Positions 35,291-47,835 are shown, counted from the first letter of the stretch. The stretch: DNA of 64,000 bases from Parietaria judaica (GCA_954871525.1 OX940865.1:12476606-12540605); one strand, 5' to 3'. Translations and numbers: made by a program. Notes: generated from the letters alone by a model not told the origin.

Positions 35291-36129
35291 GGCCGGCCGT
35301 GAGTATTCGGGGGCCCTAGGAGATTTATTTTCATGAGGCCTCTAATTGTGAATATTGATAGTTTACTTTTACACTTAGTTATAGTATCACCATTGCCATC
35401 GAATCCACACACAAACAATGTGGTACTGAAATATTCAATTTTTAGTAAAGTATAAAATATTAAAAATTATTTAATTTTTAGTGAAGTAGAAAATATTACA
35501 AAATTATATGTTGGCGAACTGGAAGAAACAAAAATATCTTGTACAAGAAAAAGAATTATAGTTGAAGATTTAAAAAAATATTAACAATAATAAAATTTAT
35601 TTTTTAATCACATTGTTATGAATAATTAATCAACTATTATTGAGATGTATCTTGTTTTAGATAGAAAGAAAAAATAATTAATCAATTATCATAGGGATGT
35701 ATCTTGTTTCGATAGAAAGAAAAAGCATGTCAAATTATAAGCGTTTTATAAAAAAGTATTTCATTTAGAAAGAGAAAAGAAAAAAGCAGTTTATATATTT
35801 TTGTATTGCTTGAAAGAAGTATCTATCTCTCGAGCTGCCACTTTTAATTGCTAGATTGTCAAATTTTTTTTTTAAAAAAGAGTATAACATGGCTCGAACA
35901 TGGGAGCTCGTGCGCGAAAAAGAGTAGGCTTCCACTGCACTAACTTATTTTTATTTTTATTTTTATTATTTCTTGTGTGATATTCACACTAACTGAATAT
36001 AATATAAGTATGTGTATGTTAAATAGTATTTATTAAAATTTTGAGGCCCTTTCAACTAAACTTATTTTAACCGTTTCTGTGGGGCCCTAGGCACGGGCCT
36101 AATCCGCCTATGCCTAGGGCCGGCTCTCC
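35291..36129. mobile_element. Possible non-autonomous hAT-like element
   Basis: The left end TGGCCGGCCGTGAG and right end CTAGGGCCGGCTCT are imperfect inverted repeats, with GGGGGCCCTAGG and GGGGCCCTAGGCAC just inside. Possible flanks CACATGAC and CTTGTGAC share five of eight bases. It contains a degraded tRNA-like segment near 35890-35940 (box-B-like ATGTTCGAGCC on the minus strand). Boundaries are approximate. Confidence 0.4.
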
Positions 36130-37140
36130 TTGTGACTAAGATTACATCATATATTTTATAAGTACACATTTAAAAAAGAACATAATATATAACACGATAA
36201 ACCTCCACATGTAGATGTATAGGGATCATGCATTTGCATTATACGGAATTTGAATCCTCGATTTTAATTTGGTGGCTACCATAACAATTATCACTGGTCT
36301 AAGTTAGGAACAATTATCTGTGTAGGTTATAATTTTGACTAAGTGGAAGTGACATATAAATGAGAGTAATTTTAGTTTTTGAGTTACCACTTCTAAACTA
36401 CTAAAAAGAATATGTATCTCGTTAACGTAGGTAATATCAATTAATATAACAAACATTCTTAAGCTAAACTTCGTATAACGGCAATTTAATGTCAACATTT
36501 TTGCAGCTTTTACATTAACTTAACATCTAAAATCTTATGCGATAATGTAAGATTGCACATTTTTCATTATTTTCTTGCTATCTTTCGTTTAAGAAACAGT
36601 TTCGCCCAATATTTTATCCATGTTGTTACTTAAATGCGAATAAAGTAAATTTTAACGATAATATAGATTATAGTTTAAATGTTTTGGAATTATTAATGTT
36701 AATTTTTATTGTTCATTACTCTAAGAGTAAGTAGGTATTTGATTCTAAAAGTTTAAAGTACTGGTTATCATTTATCATAAAAAGTACTGTATTCAAAAGA
36801 TAATATACTACTTTAATAGTTTAATAACGTATAACAAGATTACATTAAAGCTGCTTAAATTTTGATTACTTTCACTTTCTAGTAAAAGCGTCATTTAGTC
36901 ACACTTGAGTCTTGACATGCGTATATCAGGTATTACAACCAACCTGGTTCTGGTGGGTTATCACTGCGTCCCGGTTTTATCCGACTACGGACATCTAACA
37001 TAAATTGGTCGCCATTTCATTTGTACTATTCTTATTTTTATATAGTAAAAAGAAATTAATATTTTAAGTGAAATTGGAAGAAATTTAAAATTACATTCAT
37101 TATCAAATATTAATATTGTAATATATATTTTAAATACTAT
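36130..37140. other. AT-rich intergenic DNA, no gene seen
   Basis: No coding potential or defined transposon ends recognised. Confidence 0.5.
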
Positions 37141-37144
37141 TACT

Positions 37145-37460
37145 TTATGAAAATTCTATTAGTATAGCCATCGATAATCGTATATCTTGATCGGCTCAAT
37201 CAATTAGCAGTTTTTTTTTGTTTTTTTGTTTTTTGCAAAATCTTCATTAGTATATTTGTAAAATTTGACCACTGTTCTATTATATTAGATTTCAAGCTTT
37301 AAAAACTTGGTTTAGAAAATTCTATAGTATACCTATCAGTAATCGTATATCTTGGTCTGCTCAATCGATTAGTGATCTTTTTGCAAGAACTTCATCGGTA
37401 TACCTATAAAATTGGACCATCGTTCTGTTATCAGTTTTCAAGTTTTAAAACTTTTTCAGA
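37145..37460. repeat. ~170-bp tandem duplication
   Basis: Two copies, about 37145-37315 and 37316-37460. They share AAATTCTAT, ATCGTATATCTTG, TCTTCAT..GGTATA and TTTTCAAG...TTAAAA in the same order, with moderate divergence. Confidence 0.6.
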
Positions 37461-37778
37461 AGAAATCGAATTTGTTTCCTTGGTGGTTATGTGCTCGTTA
37501 GTTCAAATGCATCCGTTTTTTTTAAGTCATCAACTTTAGAGTGTCATATATTTTTGGGAGTAAGTAGAGTAGCTGATTCATTAACTAGTTTTGGTGCTCA
37601 AAATTTGGGTCATCATTGGTGGCTTATATACCCGTATTTTACTTAGTCTTTTCTAAACGATGACATATGTTCGAGAGAGAATTTTAGGTTTAGATAGTTC
37701 TATTCTCTTTTGATTTGGTGTGTAATCTTAGATATTTTCATTTATTTTATTTTGAACCCCGGTTCTTTCTTTGTGTTT

Positions 37779-37994
37779 TTTTTTTTGAACTGGGTGGCAC
37801 TATTGGCCAAGATTATATGTACTCACACTACAAGATATTTGTCACTGTAAGAACAACCGACACTATTGGCTGCAGACACTATCGGTCAAGATTACAAATA
37901 TTATGCAATTTCTGCGTCTCAAGGGATCGAACCTAAGACCTCATGGAAGAGTCTTATTGTATTGGGTGTACCACTAGTCCAAGCAAGCTTGGTT
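37779..37994 (-). mobile_element. tRNA-derived SINE with 13-bp target duplication
   Basis: On the minus strand the insert begins with a box A, TGGACTAGTGGTA, and about 40 bases later has a perfect box B, GGTTCGATCCC. It ends in an A-run (T-run on the plus strand near 37776-37786). The duplication TTTCTTTGTGTTT occurs at 37766-37778 and 37995-38007. Size (about 216 bp) and structure fit a plant SINE. Confidence 0.75.
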
Positions 37995-38385
37995 TTTCTT
38001 TGTGTTTCTTGGGTACCAACATTATTGGATTGAAGTCTACTTAGCGAGATTTCGAGCTTCCATCTCTAATATCTAAAAAAAATCATGAAAATGTTTAGGC
38101 CAACTTGGGATTGTTAAAAAAACACTCCGGCGTCCCGCCCTCACTGAGACCGTGACGGGTTTTAGTAGAGCCTGGTTAGGCAGAACCGGCCCGAGAAAAA
38201 GTTAAAATCCCGTTCCCGATCTCGGTTCTAGTAAAGCAGCAAAACAAGGAAGGGAAACAGAAATGGCCAAAATGTACACCACATGGTCTGTCGGTCGGTG
38301 ATATTTTGGTAAATTTTGGCTTTCGGTGACTTTCAAACCAAAACCGTCTAACGCTCAAAATTCATCATCTTCTCATATACATACA

Positions 38386-38386
38386 C

Positions 38387-38422
<36 letters not shown>

Positions 38423-38430
38423 ATATATAC
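38386..38430. repeat. (AT)n(GT)n microsatellite before the PP2C gene
   Basis: A compound AT then GT run ending about 45 bp before the PP2C start codon, so it probably lies in the 5' UTR or core promoter. Confidence 0.8.
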
Positions 38431-38476
38431 GTTGTAGTATTAAAAGGGGCAAAAAATCAAGGAGTAAGAAACAAAA

Positions 38477-41472
38477 ATGAACACAGCAATCGTAGAAGAC
38501 GAGTCTGATAGCACCGTCACCACACAGACGCCGGCGCCGGAGGAACCCACCGGCGCCAGCTCCGGCGAAGGCTCGGCTCAGACGCAAGTCCAGCAGATGT
38601 ACGACATCGTAATGCCGTGCAGAGATCCTGATGCTCTCCAGAGTGGTGGCGGATTCAGGTTCTCTTCTCCATTCCTCATGCAATTCGATTTCTTTGGTTT
38701 GATTTTGGTATTGCGATTTCTGGCTCTCGAATCCTATTGGTTGAGGATCATCAAGTGTTTGCCTTTTATTTGTGTGTGTGTGTGTGTGATTCTCGTTTGT
38801 ATGAGAATGAATGTGGTTGATGAGAGGAATCAGAGGGTTTCTGGAACCTCTGATTTGATGCATGGAAATGTATTGGAACTCGACGGAGTGTTTCTGCTTC
38901 GTTTTTCACTAATTCAAATTCGAAGCGAACTTCGTTTTTCTGGGTTTAGTTTCCTCACCGGGGAGCGAGGCGCGAGGTTCAGCTACGGGTTTTCCAGTTT
39001 CAAAGGCAAGAGGTCTTCGATGGAGGATTTTTTCGAGACCAGTACTTCGGAAATTGACGGTCAGATGGTCGCGTTTTTCGGAGTTTTCGATGGTACGGTT
39101 CTGATGCTTCTCTTATGTAGCGAAAATCTCGGGCAATTCTCAATCGCTCCTTGTTCTGTTCTTAGGTCATGGAGGATCGAGAACTGCAGAATACCTGAAG
39201 AACAACCTCTTTAAGAATCTAAGTAATCACCCGGATTTCATTAACGATACAAAGACAGCCATTGGTACGAATCAAGGAAATGTTTAATCATGTTTAACTT
39301 TGTTATGAAGCTGTTTTTCGTGTTTGACTTTCGATTGCATTTCTGCACAGTTGAAGTATTTAAGCAGACCGATGCTGATTATCTCATCGAAGAGAAGGCT
39401 CACCAGAAAGAAGCGGGCTCTACCGCTACGACTGCGTTGCTGTTGGGTGATAGACTGTTTGTTGCAAATGTGGGAGATTCGAGGGTTGTTGCTTCGAGAG
39501 CTGGTTCAGGTGTTTGCCATTTTACATGTTTCTGGTAGTTAAATATCGTTTAATTTTCAGAGATTTATAGTGAAGAAGAAAATAAACTAACAGTGGAAAC
39601 ACAAATAAAACTGTAAGTAAAAGAAGAATCTGTTCTGTTGATTTTGTGAAACGTGGTTCGGTAAAAAAGTAAAAAAAAAATGTTGCTTTCCTAGTCTTTT
39701 GTTGCCATATACGAGTAATATAATACCTATCGAGACTTTTCTTTTTTCTTCTTTATGAAGTTTTTCTATAGTGTTTAAACATGTGTGTTGACATTATTGT
39801 GTTTAATTTCTTAGCTATCCCATTATCAAATGATCACAAGCCCGACAGAGATGATGAGCGTAAGAGGATTGAACAGGCTGGGGGATTCATCATCTGGGCA
39901 GGCAAGCCACTTTTTCATCTTCGGTCATGTACTTGATGCCGTTTTCGCGTTTTCTTTCATATTTTTTGTGGGTTTTTTAAATATTGGTTATTTTGATTAT
40001 GAGCTGCAAACTGTGTTTCCTGAACTTATCGTGTTGTATACTGTAGCAGTTTCCTCTTTGAACCTTTTTGTGCAATTTAACCCATGACCAGAAAATACTA
40101 GACAGTTTTCATGAATTTAATGCCATATGCAAAGCACATGCTAGTAAATTTATGATGATTTTATCTCTAGACACTTTGTGCAACTTGGATGTGGCTTACA
40201 CTTTGATGAAACCGTCATTTTTTAATGATCAGGGGAGAAATTGCAATAAGAAAGAAAGTTATTTGGAAAACTGTGACAGCAAGACGAGTTCAGGGAATGG
40301 TTGATAACTACAACTTAGTTAGAGTATTTTTATATAACATTTGGTACGTTGAGTTCTTTTGAAATGTATGTTCTTTCATTAAGGGTTTTTAGGTTTAGGG
40401 TTAATAGAGTGTAATCCTGTATAAGGCGTTGATCGTTAAGGTAAGCTCTCGTGTTTGAATATGGAAATTCCCATTGAACATCATTGGCAGACTATGCCCG
40501 ATCTAAGTCTCAAGCTAAAAATTACGGTTTCGTTTAACAGTAATAGAGTGTTGGTGTTTTTCTTGGATTTCTACTCTGGGTTCTGTCAGTCGTACATCAA
40601 ATTGTACACAAAAACTTATGCTAACTTCTAATATGAATTCCCAAAACTTTCATAGGAACATGGCGGGTTGGAGGAGTACTGGCTGTGTCTCGTGCATTTG
40701 GAGATAGATTTCTTAAGCCATATGTCATTGCCGAACCTGAGATACAGGTTCCCGGAAACTATAAGCTGACTTCGTCAACATGTTATTTGCACCATTTTTC
40801 CATAATTCTCTACTAAAATGTGCTTATGCTTAGGAAGAAGAAATTGATGGCGTCGATTTTATGATCATTGCAAGTGATGGACTTTGGAATGTGATATCAA
40901 ATAAGGTGTGTGCTTTTATATAATAAGTTTTTTTTTTTTTTTTGGTCATTGAAAATTATCGACATATTCAAAAGGCCATTTTGGTACTATCAGTTTGTAA
41001 GGATGTAACTAACGGAAATTGGTATCACCCAAGACCTTAATCTCATAACAGGAGCAACACCGTTGCTCTTTTTCACGGAGCCTAAGTTATTCGAGAGAGA
41101 ATTAGTTGGTGTGTGAATGATATTTGGCTACCTTTCTCATAAGCATAAGGTCTATTAAATTGACCACCGATTTTTACCTGAAAGGCTGGGTCCAAAGCTC
41201 TTAACATAACGAACCGAACCCTATACATAAAAACCAACCTAACTAAACAAAAAGACATAAATAAAGAGCCTAAATAACATATTAAACAATGTTACAAACA
41301 AATATGTTTTTGTTCATATATGGACTTTGTTACTCTGATCCAGGATGCTGTAGCTTTAGTTCAGGACATAATAGAAACAGAAGAAGCATCAAGAAAACTT
41401 ATACAGGAAGCTTATTCACGTGGCAGCACGGACAATATTACTTGTGTTGTTGTCCGCTTTGACGTTTCATGA
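38477..41472 (+). CDS. Protein phosphatase 2C (At1g43900 / PP2C-11-like)
   Basis: A Mg/Mn-dependent Ser/Thr phosphatase. Exons: 38477-38658, 38977-39092, 39166-39264, 39351-39509, 39815-39901, 40656-40747, 40834-40905, 41344-41472. Intron 5 has a GC donor (39902, CAG|GCAAGC). The 311-residue product has SSMED (74-78), DGHGG (99-103), GSTATTALL near 155-163, ANVGDSR (171-177), [17 protein letters not shown] (215-231), SDGLWN (259-264) and STDN (297-300), so the metal-binding Asp residues D99, D260 and D299 are present. SDGLWN rather than SDGLWD points to the At1g43900 type. A Glu/Thr/Ala-rich N-terminal region precedes the catalytic domain. A 3' UTR intron is likely at 41489-41577. Intron 1 keeps frame and has no stop. 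Confidence 0.88.
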
Positions 41473-42044
41473 TCCTACTGTGTATATGGTAATCATCGTA
41501 ATCATTGTTTACGAGATTAAACTCGTTCTTATTTGGTTTTCAAACACGGTGTTACTAACTACATTGTGTTTTTGCAGGTTCAGCTTGGTGGCTTGGCATC
41601 CAAGAAAACTCTGATGGTGGTTCATAGTCAAGTACTTTTAGTAATTTCCAGATAAAGATCTCAAAGTTATTCCCAAAGAAAACCCTACAGACTCACCTCA
41701 CCATATGCTCGACATAACTTATAGGAGTAACAACTAAATTTTCGAGTTGTTACTGCAAAAACGACACCGTAACCAACCGCCCCTTTGCGGTTTACTTGTG
41801 TCATTATAGTTTTAAAATTTGGGGTTGTTTCTTTTGTTATGAATACGGTGAATGTCTCTTAAACCCTAACATTCTAATTACTCTCATGGCATCAAATCTT
41901 GTTAACTTGTTGTGGCATTTACCAAAATACAACTAAATGTATGATGTTGTTTATGGTTCTATAAGTAAACTAAATAGGTTGTCTCTTGGCATTTATCAAA
42001 GGGTAAATAAAATAGCGGGCTTTTACGGTTTTGGTCCCAGCGGA

Positions 42045-43195
42045 CAGTGACGGAGCCAGCCTTTCAATATAGAAGGGGCACCGAATAATTTTTTAAGAAA
42101 ACAAATAACTTTAAAATAAAACAATTTTTTTTTAATACACGCTCAAAAACACTCACACACTCACAATTCGAAATAATATTTTCACATATAGACACGATAT
42201 AATTTGTGAGAGGAAGACTTGTTTTGGTGTTTCGTTATATGAACGAAATGTACATGATCGTGTAATCCCGCGATCAGTTTGTTCCCCAACTAATACTTAC
42301 TATTCCCTAAAGATTAGGACTTACTATTACGGGTGAGCATGGGTTGGGTTGGGCCGCCCCGATGCTTTTTATGGACCCGACCCGATCACTTCGGGTTCTT
42401 AAAAAAAATCCCGATCCGACCCAAAAATTTTTAATGCCCGAACCAAACTGACCCGATAAAAATCGGGTTGGGTTGGTTTGGGTCGCTATGGCCCGATTAA
42501 TAAAAATTTAATCTTATATAATACAAAAAATATTATGAAAAAAATGCATTAATATAACTCAAAATTCAAGTAAAAATACCTCAAACAAATTTAATCAAAC
42601 AAACATACACCAAATAACGTAAAACATGAAAATGAGATATTGAACGGTCTTTGAATGTAAATAAATTGAGAATGTGAAGTTTTAAAATACTAAAGATTGC
42701 ACTACTTGAAATAAATATAAATATGAAATATATATTAATTATATTGGTCGGGTCGGAGACCCCGACCCAACCCAAGGTTTTGGACCCAACCCCAACCCCA
42801 ACCCGAATAATAGTCGGGTCCGGCCCAATCCGACCCAATTTTGAGCGGGTTAGATTGGGGTTGAGTCCTTAACTGATTGGGTTGGGCCATCGGGTTGGGT
42901 CTAAAATGCTCACCCCTACTTACTATACTTGCTGGAGTAGAAGAATTAGATACGCATTACTGCATCTAATTGAAAGAAAACAAAAATGAATAAACCCTAA
43001 GCAACTAATTTTGCTATATGCATGCGACAGAAAGCTAAATAATCGGTCAAACAACTACTTATTGACTAACCCTAGCTAATTGAGACTAATTCCAACCAAT
43101 ACGACCTTGCTGAACTCATAGATATTACTTTTTTTTCACGAGAATTGAGGGAGGGCAAGGGGCCCATTGTGGGTCCCCCCCTCCCTCCGTCACTG
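42045..43195. mobile_element. Non-autonomous hAT element (outer), exact 8-bp duplication
   Basis: Ends CAGTGACGGAG (42045-42055) and its reverse complement CTCCGTCACTG (43185-43195) match exactly over 11 bp. The flanking duplication CCAGCGGA is exact (42037-42044 and 43196-43203). End sequence and duplication are similar in type to the element at 11253. It has no transposase and is interrupted by a second element at 42328-42918. Confidence 0.85.
42328..42918. mobile_element. hAT-type MITE nested in the outer hAT
   Basis: Ends TACGGGTGAGCAT and ATGCTCACCCCTA form a 13-bp inverted repeat with one mismatch. The flanks are an exact 8-bp duplication CTTACTAT (42320-42327 and 42919-42926). Just inside both ends are GGGTTGGGT/CCCGACCC-rich blocks, typical of a common plant MITE class. 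The small frame at 42581-42838 is a product of those repeats. Confidence 0.85.
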
Positions 43196-43715
43196 CCAGC
43201 GGACCTTTACTGAGACGAGACACCGAGAGCTTATCTCGTTATTTACAAGGCGGGTGGGTTTGGGCCAACCCAGCCTGATGTTATTGGCACCTCTAGGTCT
43301 CGCATTTCATAAGCTGGTAGTAAAATATGGGAGGAAATTTCTTTTAGAGTTTCGGACACGAATGACCATTCCGGTACACGGTATGTGCACAAATGGTCTC
43401 AGAAATCCAGTAATTGCGCACACAATGAGGTAATTTAAAACAGTTGTAAATTGAGTTTGAATTCCTGTAAAAGTGAAATCTAACAAGTTCTAAGAGAAAG
43501 GAAATATAGCAACTTGGAATATATTCGAATATAAATACAAGATTAAAAGGTAATGGAGACTCAGACATTGTCCGTGCTCTACTAGAATGAATACCTACTC
43601 TCAAAATTAAATTTTTAGTTAATGACAGACCAATGTATTTACGCTAACGCATGGACTCAAATCTTTTTCGGTGGCAAACACTAATAAAAAATTGTAGATT
43701 ACGTCACAAAATTTA

Positions 43716-44220
43716 CACTAAGGAAGACAAAAAATGTGGTTTAATCACGTTTAAACGACGAAAAAATTGTACCGACGTTTGAATGTTACAAAAAGACAGA
43801 AAGTTTATACCGTCGTTTGAAGCATTACTCGCCGCGGCGAAATTTATTCTCACCGCCGTGAGATACTGAGATAGCTTCAAATGACGTAGAGGCTTTTTGT
43901 CATTTGAACGTATGTGTTTTTGTATATAAAAAAAATCACGTTCAAATGACGGGAAGCCTCGACCGTTGTTTGAAGCATAGCACGCATCACCGAGTTTAAC
44001 TTCAAACGACAGTAGAAGCTCTATGTCGTTTGAACGTCTGTTTTTCCGCTTTTAAAATCTAAAATTAAAAAACACGCTCTAATCGTGTAAACGCTTAATT
44101 TGCGCCGCAGCAAACTTCGTTCAAGCAACGATATAGTATAACCGTCGCCGCAGCAAACTTCGTTCAAACAACGATATAGTATAACCGTCGTTAGAACATT
44201 CATGGTTTCGAATTTTAAAT
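43716..44220. mobile_element. CACTA-like terminal region (tentative)
   Basis: The sequence starts CACTAAGGAAGAC. It then carries repeated, often inverted copies of an ACGTTTGAA / TTCAAACGACG motif (at about 43752, 43816, 43874, 43902, 43941, 44010, 44026). Dense subterminal repeats after a CACTA start suggest an En/Spm element end. No opposite end was found. Confidence 0.4.
44103..44190. repeat. 43-bp tandem duplication
   Basis: GCCGCAGCAAACTTCGTTCA with its following bases to ATAACCGTC is present twice head-to-tail, with one visible difference (CAAGCAACG versus CAAACAACG). It is part of the repeat-rich region above. Confidence 0.8.
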
Positions 44221-44489
44221 TTTCTTTTCGAATTTTCTCTCATTTAACTCACTTCTGTTTTTTTGTTCTCTCTTCCCTCTTTTTTTTTTCCTCTCGTGTT
44301 CTTCTTTCTAAAACTCTCGTCAACTCTCTCCAACTCACAAGATCTCATTTTTGGTTAACAGAAATGAGATCGAAGTGTGGAAAACGACGTTTTCTAAGTG
44401 GATTTGAAAGTAAACGTCTAACGGAGCTAGACTCATTGCTTTGCCATGAGGTTTCATTTTTTTTAGCCGAATTCCAACATTTAAACCCT

Positions 44490-44527
<38 letters not shown>

Positions 44528-46760
44528 CTAACAAATATTTTAGGTAATTTTTTCTGATTTTTATTTTCAAGTTAGCGTTTATTTTATGTGTAAGAGATGA
44601 TAATGTGTTCATGATTATGTGTTTGGTGTTCTTGATGTTCATATGGTGTTTGTTGATGGCGAAAAATGGATCAAACATTGTAGCGGTTCACGTCTTGATA
44701 TTGGGTCGCGCGTATCATTGTCTGTTGACTTCTCTGGGCAGGGGACATTGATTTGGGCCACGTCAGGCCACATTTGATAATTTTTAATTAACTCAGGAAA
44801 ATACCCACGACAATGTTGTTGATGTTTATTTGATTTTGGTGTTGTTGATGTTCATATTATGTTCTTGAATATGTGTTTGATGCTCTAAAACATTGTGCAC
44901 ATGATCTTGTTGGTAGTTTAGGATGATTCGTAATGAGCTTAAGCTATCTTGGATTCAAATTTCAAAATTTGAACTTTCTCCGCGATAAATTTTTTAGGAA
45001 AATTTTCTTTGAATTTATAAGCCCACTTTTGGAGCTTCAACGACGGACTGAAACTGTCGCTTGTAGCCATCTCAACGTGGCTAGCTTCATATTTTGCGAC
45101 TTGATTGTAATCAATGCTCAAAAATAAAAAAATTCCTCAAATTCTCACTAAAGTGAAACTTGATTACATTTATCACTGAGAAAAAAAAAGGCTTAGTCTT
45201 ATGACGCCCCAATTAAATACAATTTGAGTACATTTACCACCATTAACCCATAAATTTAAATAGTTGCCAACGACATTTCTCTACCGTCATTCTCTCTACC
45301 CAACTATTATCTCTCTCCAAATTTAATTTACTTTCTCCCTTCAAAATTTCAAAATCAATTTTCTAATATTTCATTAATTAGTAAGATATAACATTATAAA
45401 TAATGCGACGGAACTAATATAATGATAGTGGTAATAAGTAATTTTGATTTTTTTTTTCATTCAAGTGTATTAAAAATATTCACATCTAAAAAAAATAAAA
45501 AAAATTATTTCAAATATGTGTTCACCATCTACATATTCAAATATCTATTATGACTCAGCCTTCTAAAGCTTAATAAAAATAAATAAATTTAAATATCAAA
45601 GATCAAATACCGTATTCAACGAAGATTCATTAGATTTGTTTCACTTAAATATCAGATCTTTGTTCAGTATTTAAAGAGGAGGGAGAGAAGAGTCGTACCC
45701 GATGCGAAAGAAGGCGGGCATCGAACAAAGTTGAAGCGGAGAGAGAAAAAGATGCAAAGATGATAAACTTAGGTTTACCGATGAGAGAAAGATACAGAGA
45801 AGATGGTGGGACGATAAGATCGAGAACTTAGAAATGAACGTAATATACGAGTCGGCAGAGCCTTTTTTGACGCGTGTGTGAGAGAGAAACGAAAATGACA
45901 AACGACTTTATGGTACTTTAGTATTCGAACGTTATAACAAACTTAATATGTTCAAAATTCTTTTTTAGAAAACATTTTTTTTCCTTAAGCACTATAAATG
46001 AAATAGGAAGAGAAAAGACAGAATTTCAGGTAAAATAACACAATATTAATTTAAAGAGATTATGATGTTAAAAAATTTCTTGAATTATACCACATTAGCA
46101 TTATTTGAAGTATTAAGATTTGCAAATTAATATAGCATGCCAATTAGGTATCCCGCTATTAAAGAGTAAAAGAATCCTAATTAAAAAGCTAAGTTGTAAG
46201 CGAACTCTTACCAGAACTTCAATTAAATAAGCCAATTAGCGACAAATTGAATTATTAATAACTATGAAATTCATCAACATAATAATCTTTATTTTTGTGA
46301 AAATGGCTTATTAGATATAGGATTTATTTTGTTTTCCTTTAACATAATTCATAAGTATCTACCCTTAGCTAAAAATAATAAGGTACCTTGACTAGTGAAA
46401 CCTAATTATTGGCACTATGAGATTTTATTATTTTATAAGATATTTTAAACGACAAGTGTTAAAAGTACGATTTTATTCACGTCAATTCACGTTGATACGA
46501 CAAAATCTATCTATGTCGTTTATGAATCTGGGCCTTAATCAAAGAAGCCCAATGAATGACACGAGGTTCATTAACCAAGTCAAAGGGGGCAGCCATAGAA
46601 TAAGTCAACGGACAAAAGAAAGTAGCACGGCGAAGGTAGGCGACGAAGATGCCTGTCGACGAGAATGATGCACTTCTGCACAACCTCGTCGATGAGATCT
46701 CGTCGATGAAGCCTCATCACTAGAGAAGACCGAGGAAGGTGTAGGACGAAAGTCGGCGAC
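44221..46760. other. Repeat-derived intergenic DNA, no gene seen
   Basis: A C/T-rich stretch at 44240-44350 and GTTCATATGGTGTT motifs at 44640-44880 relate to the dispersed repeat at 11 kb and 30 kb. An (AT)n run lies at about 44492-44521. Small frames have no domain that I recognise. Confidence 0.5.
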
Positions 46761-46764
46761 GAGA

Positions 46765-47520
46765 TCAACAAACAAATGACGAAGATGAAGACAATAAGGA
46801 GCAATAAGCGCAACACGAGCGGCGCCTCAAGGGTGACGACGACAGTTACACCCACAAATGTTGTTAAGCAATTAGGGCAATTATGAGGGAAGCAAACACA
46901 TTTCGTAACCGACCATTTATGAGGTTGAATCTCAATTACTAAGCTCTATAAATAGAGAGCTAAACAATGTAAAAAAAGGGGCCGAAAATCCTTTACAGAA
47001 TAAACGATATTTGTACACCAAAATTCTCAAAGTGTCTTACTCTTTTTTAAAATAATTTTCTTCAACGTGATTTAGTTTTAACGGAAAACATCGATTTCTG
47101 AGGTTAGTTAAACACGGAGTTACACCAATCGTGACTCCATGACTGCGAAGGCGATTTTTCGCCTCAACAATTTGAAGGCAAAAAGACGACGAGGATGAAA
47201 GCAACGAGGAGCAATTGGCACAGCGCGAGCGGCGCTCCAGGGCTAACGACGATCATTACGCCCACAATTGTTGCAGTGTAAATTAAGGCAATTATGAGAG
47301 AAGTAAACGCATTTTGTAACCGACCATTTAAGAGGTTGAATTTTAATTATTAAGCTCTATAAAAAGTGAGCTAAACGATGTAAAAAGGGGGACCGTAAAA
47401 ATCCTAACAAGAAATACAAAATTCTCACCAAAATTCTCAAGCATCTCACTCTCTTCGAAACCATTTTCATCAACGTGATTTATTTTTAATAGAAAAACCG
47501 AGCTCTAAGATAACTTAAAA
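46765..47520. repeat. Two direct copies (~370-400 bp) of an LTR-like sequence
   Basis: Copy 1 is about 46765-47160 and copy 2 about 47170-47520. Shared landmarks include GCAAT..GC.CA.CGCGAGCGGCG, GGCAATTATGAG, GTAACCGACCATTTA, AAGCTCTATAAA with GAGCTAAAC, and ACCAAAATTCTCAA. The CTATAAATA signal followed by AACCGA/AATAAA resembles LTR promoter and polyadenylation regions. This is probably a duplicated LTR remnant next to the helicase promoter. Confidence 0.55.
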
Positions 47521-47770
47521 ACAGAATTACGAAAACATAATAGTTTATAATTTTTTATTTCGGTGTCCATAAACATTACCAAGATTAATTTATATTTAGG
47601 AGTCAATTTTATATCCTCCTTATTTATAAGTTTAGTTTAGCAAAGAATTGTCTACGCGGATGAAGTTTATCATCTAAAATTTGACAGCTTGAAATCAGTA
47701 AAGGGTTTTTTTTGTACATTTTGAAGAGACAAAGGACCAAAAAATAAATACCATAATTTCATTGTGTTAG

Positions 47771-47784
47771 TTAGGGTTTAGGCC
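47771..47784 (+). promoter_or_regulatory. Telo-box in the RH29 promoter
   Basis: TTAGGGTTTAGGCC, about 55-65 bp before the ATG, contains the telo-box (AAACCCTAA on the other strand). This element is common upstream of plant ribosomal protein and ribosome-biogenesis genes, matching the function of the helicase. Confidence 0.6.
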
Positions 47785-47835
47785 AACTCCTTGCTTCGTC
47801 CAAAACCCTGTGACTGTGAGAGCTCGAATCTGGCA

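Noticed and set aside
37826..37845. CACTACAAGATATTTGTC as a CACTA transposon end
   Set aside because: It lies inside the SINE, whose box motifs and target duplication explain the segment better; no second end was found.
38348..38863. 171-residue minus-strand frame opposite PP2C exon 1
   Set aside because: It covers a microsatellite (His/Thr and Ile/Tyr repeats) and the antisense of a real exon.
42581..42838. Small protein frame with VGVGVGS
   Set aside because: It lies inside the nested MITE and translates its GGGTTGGG repeats.
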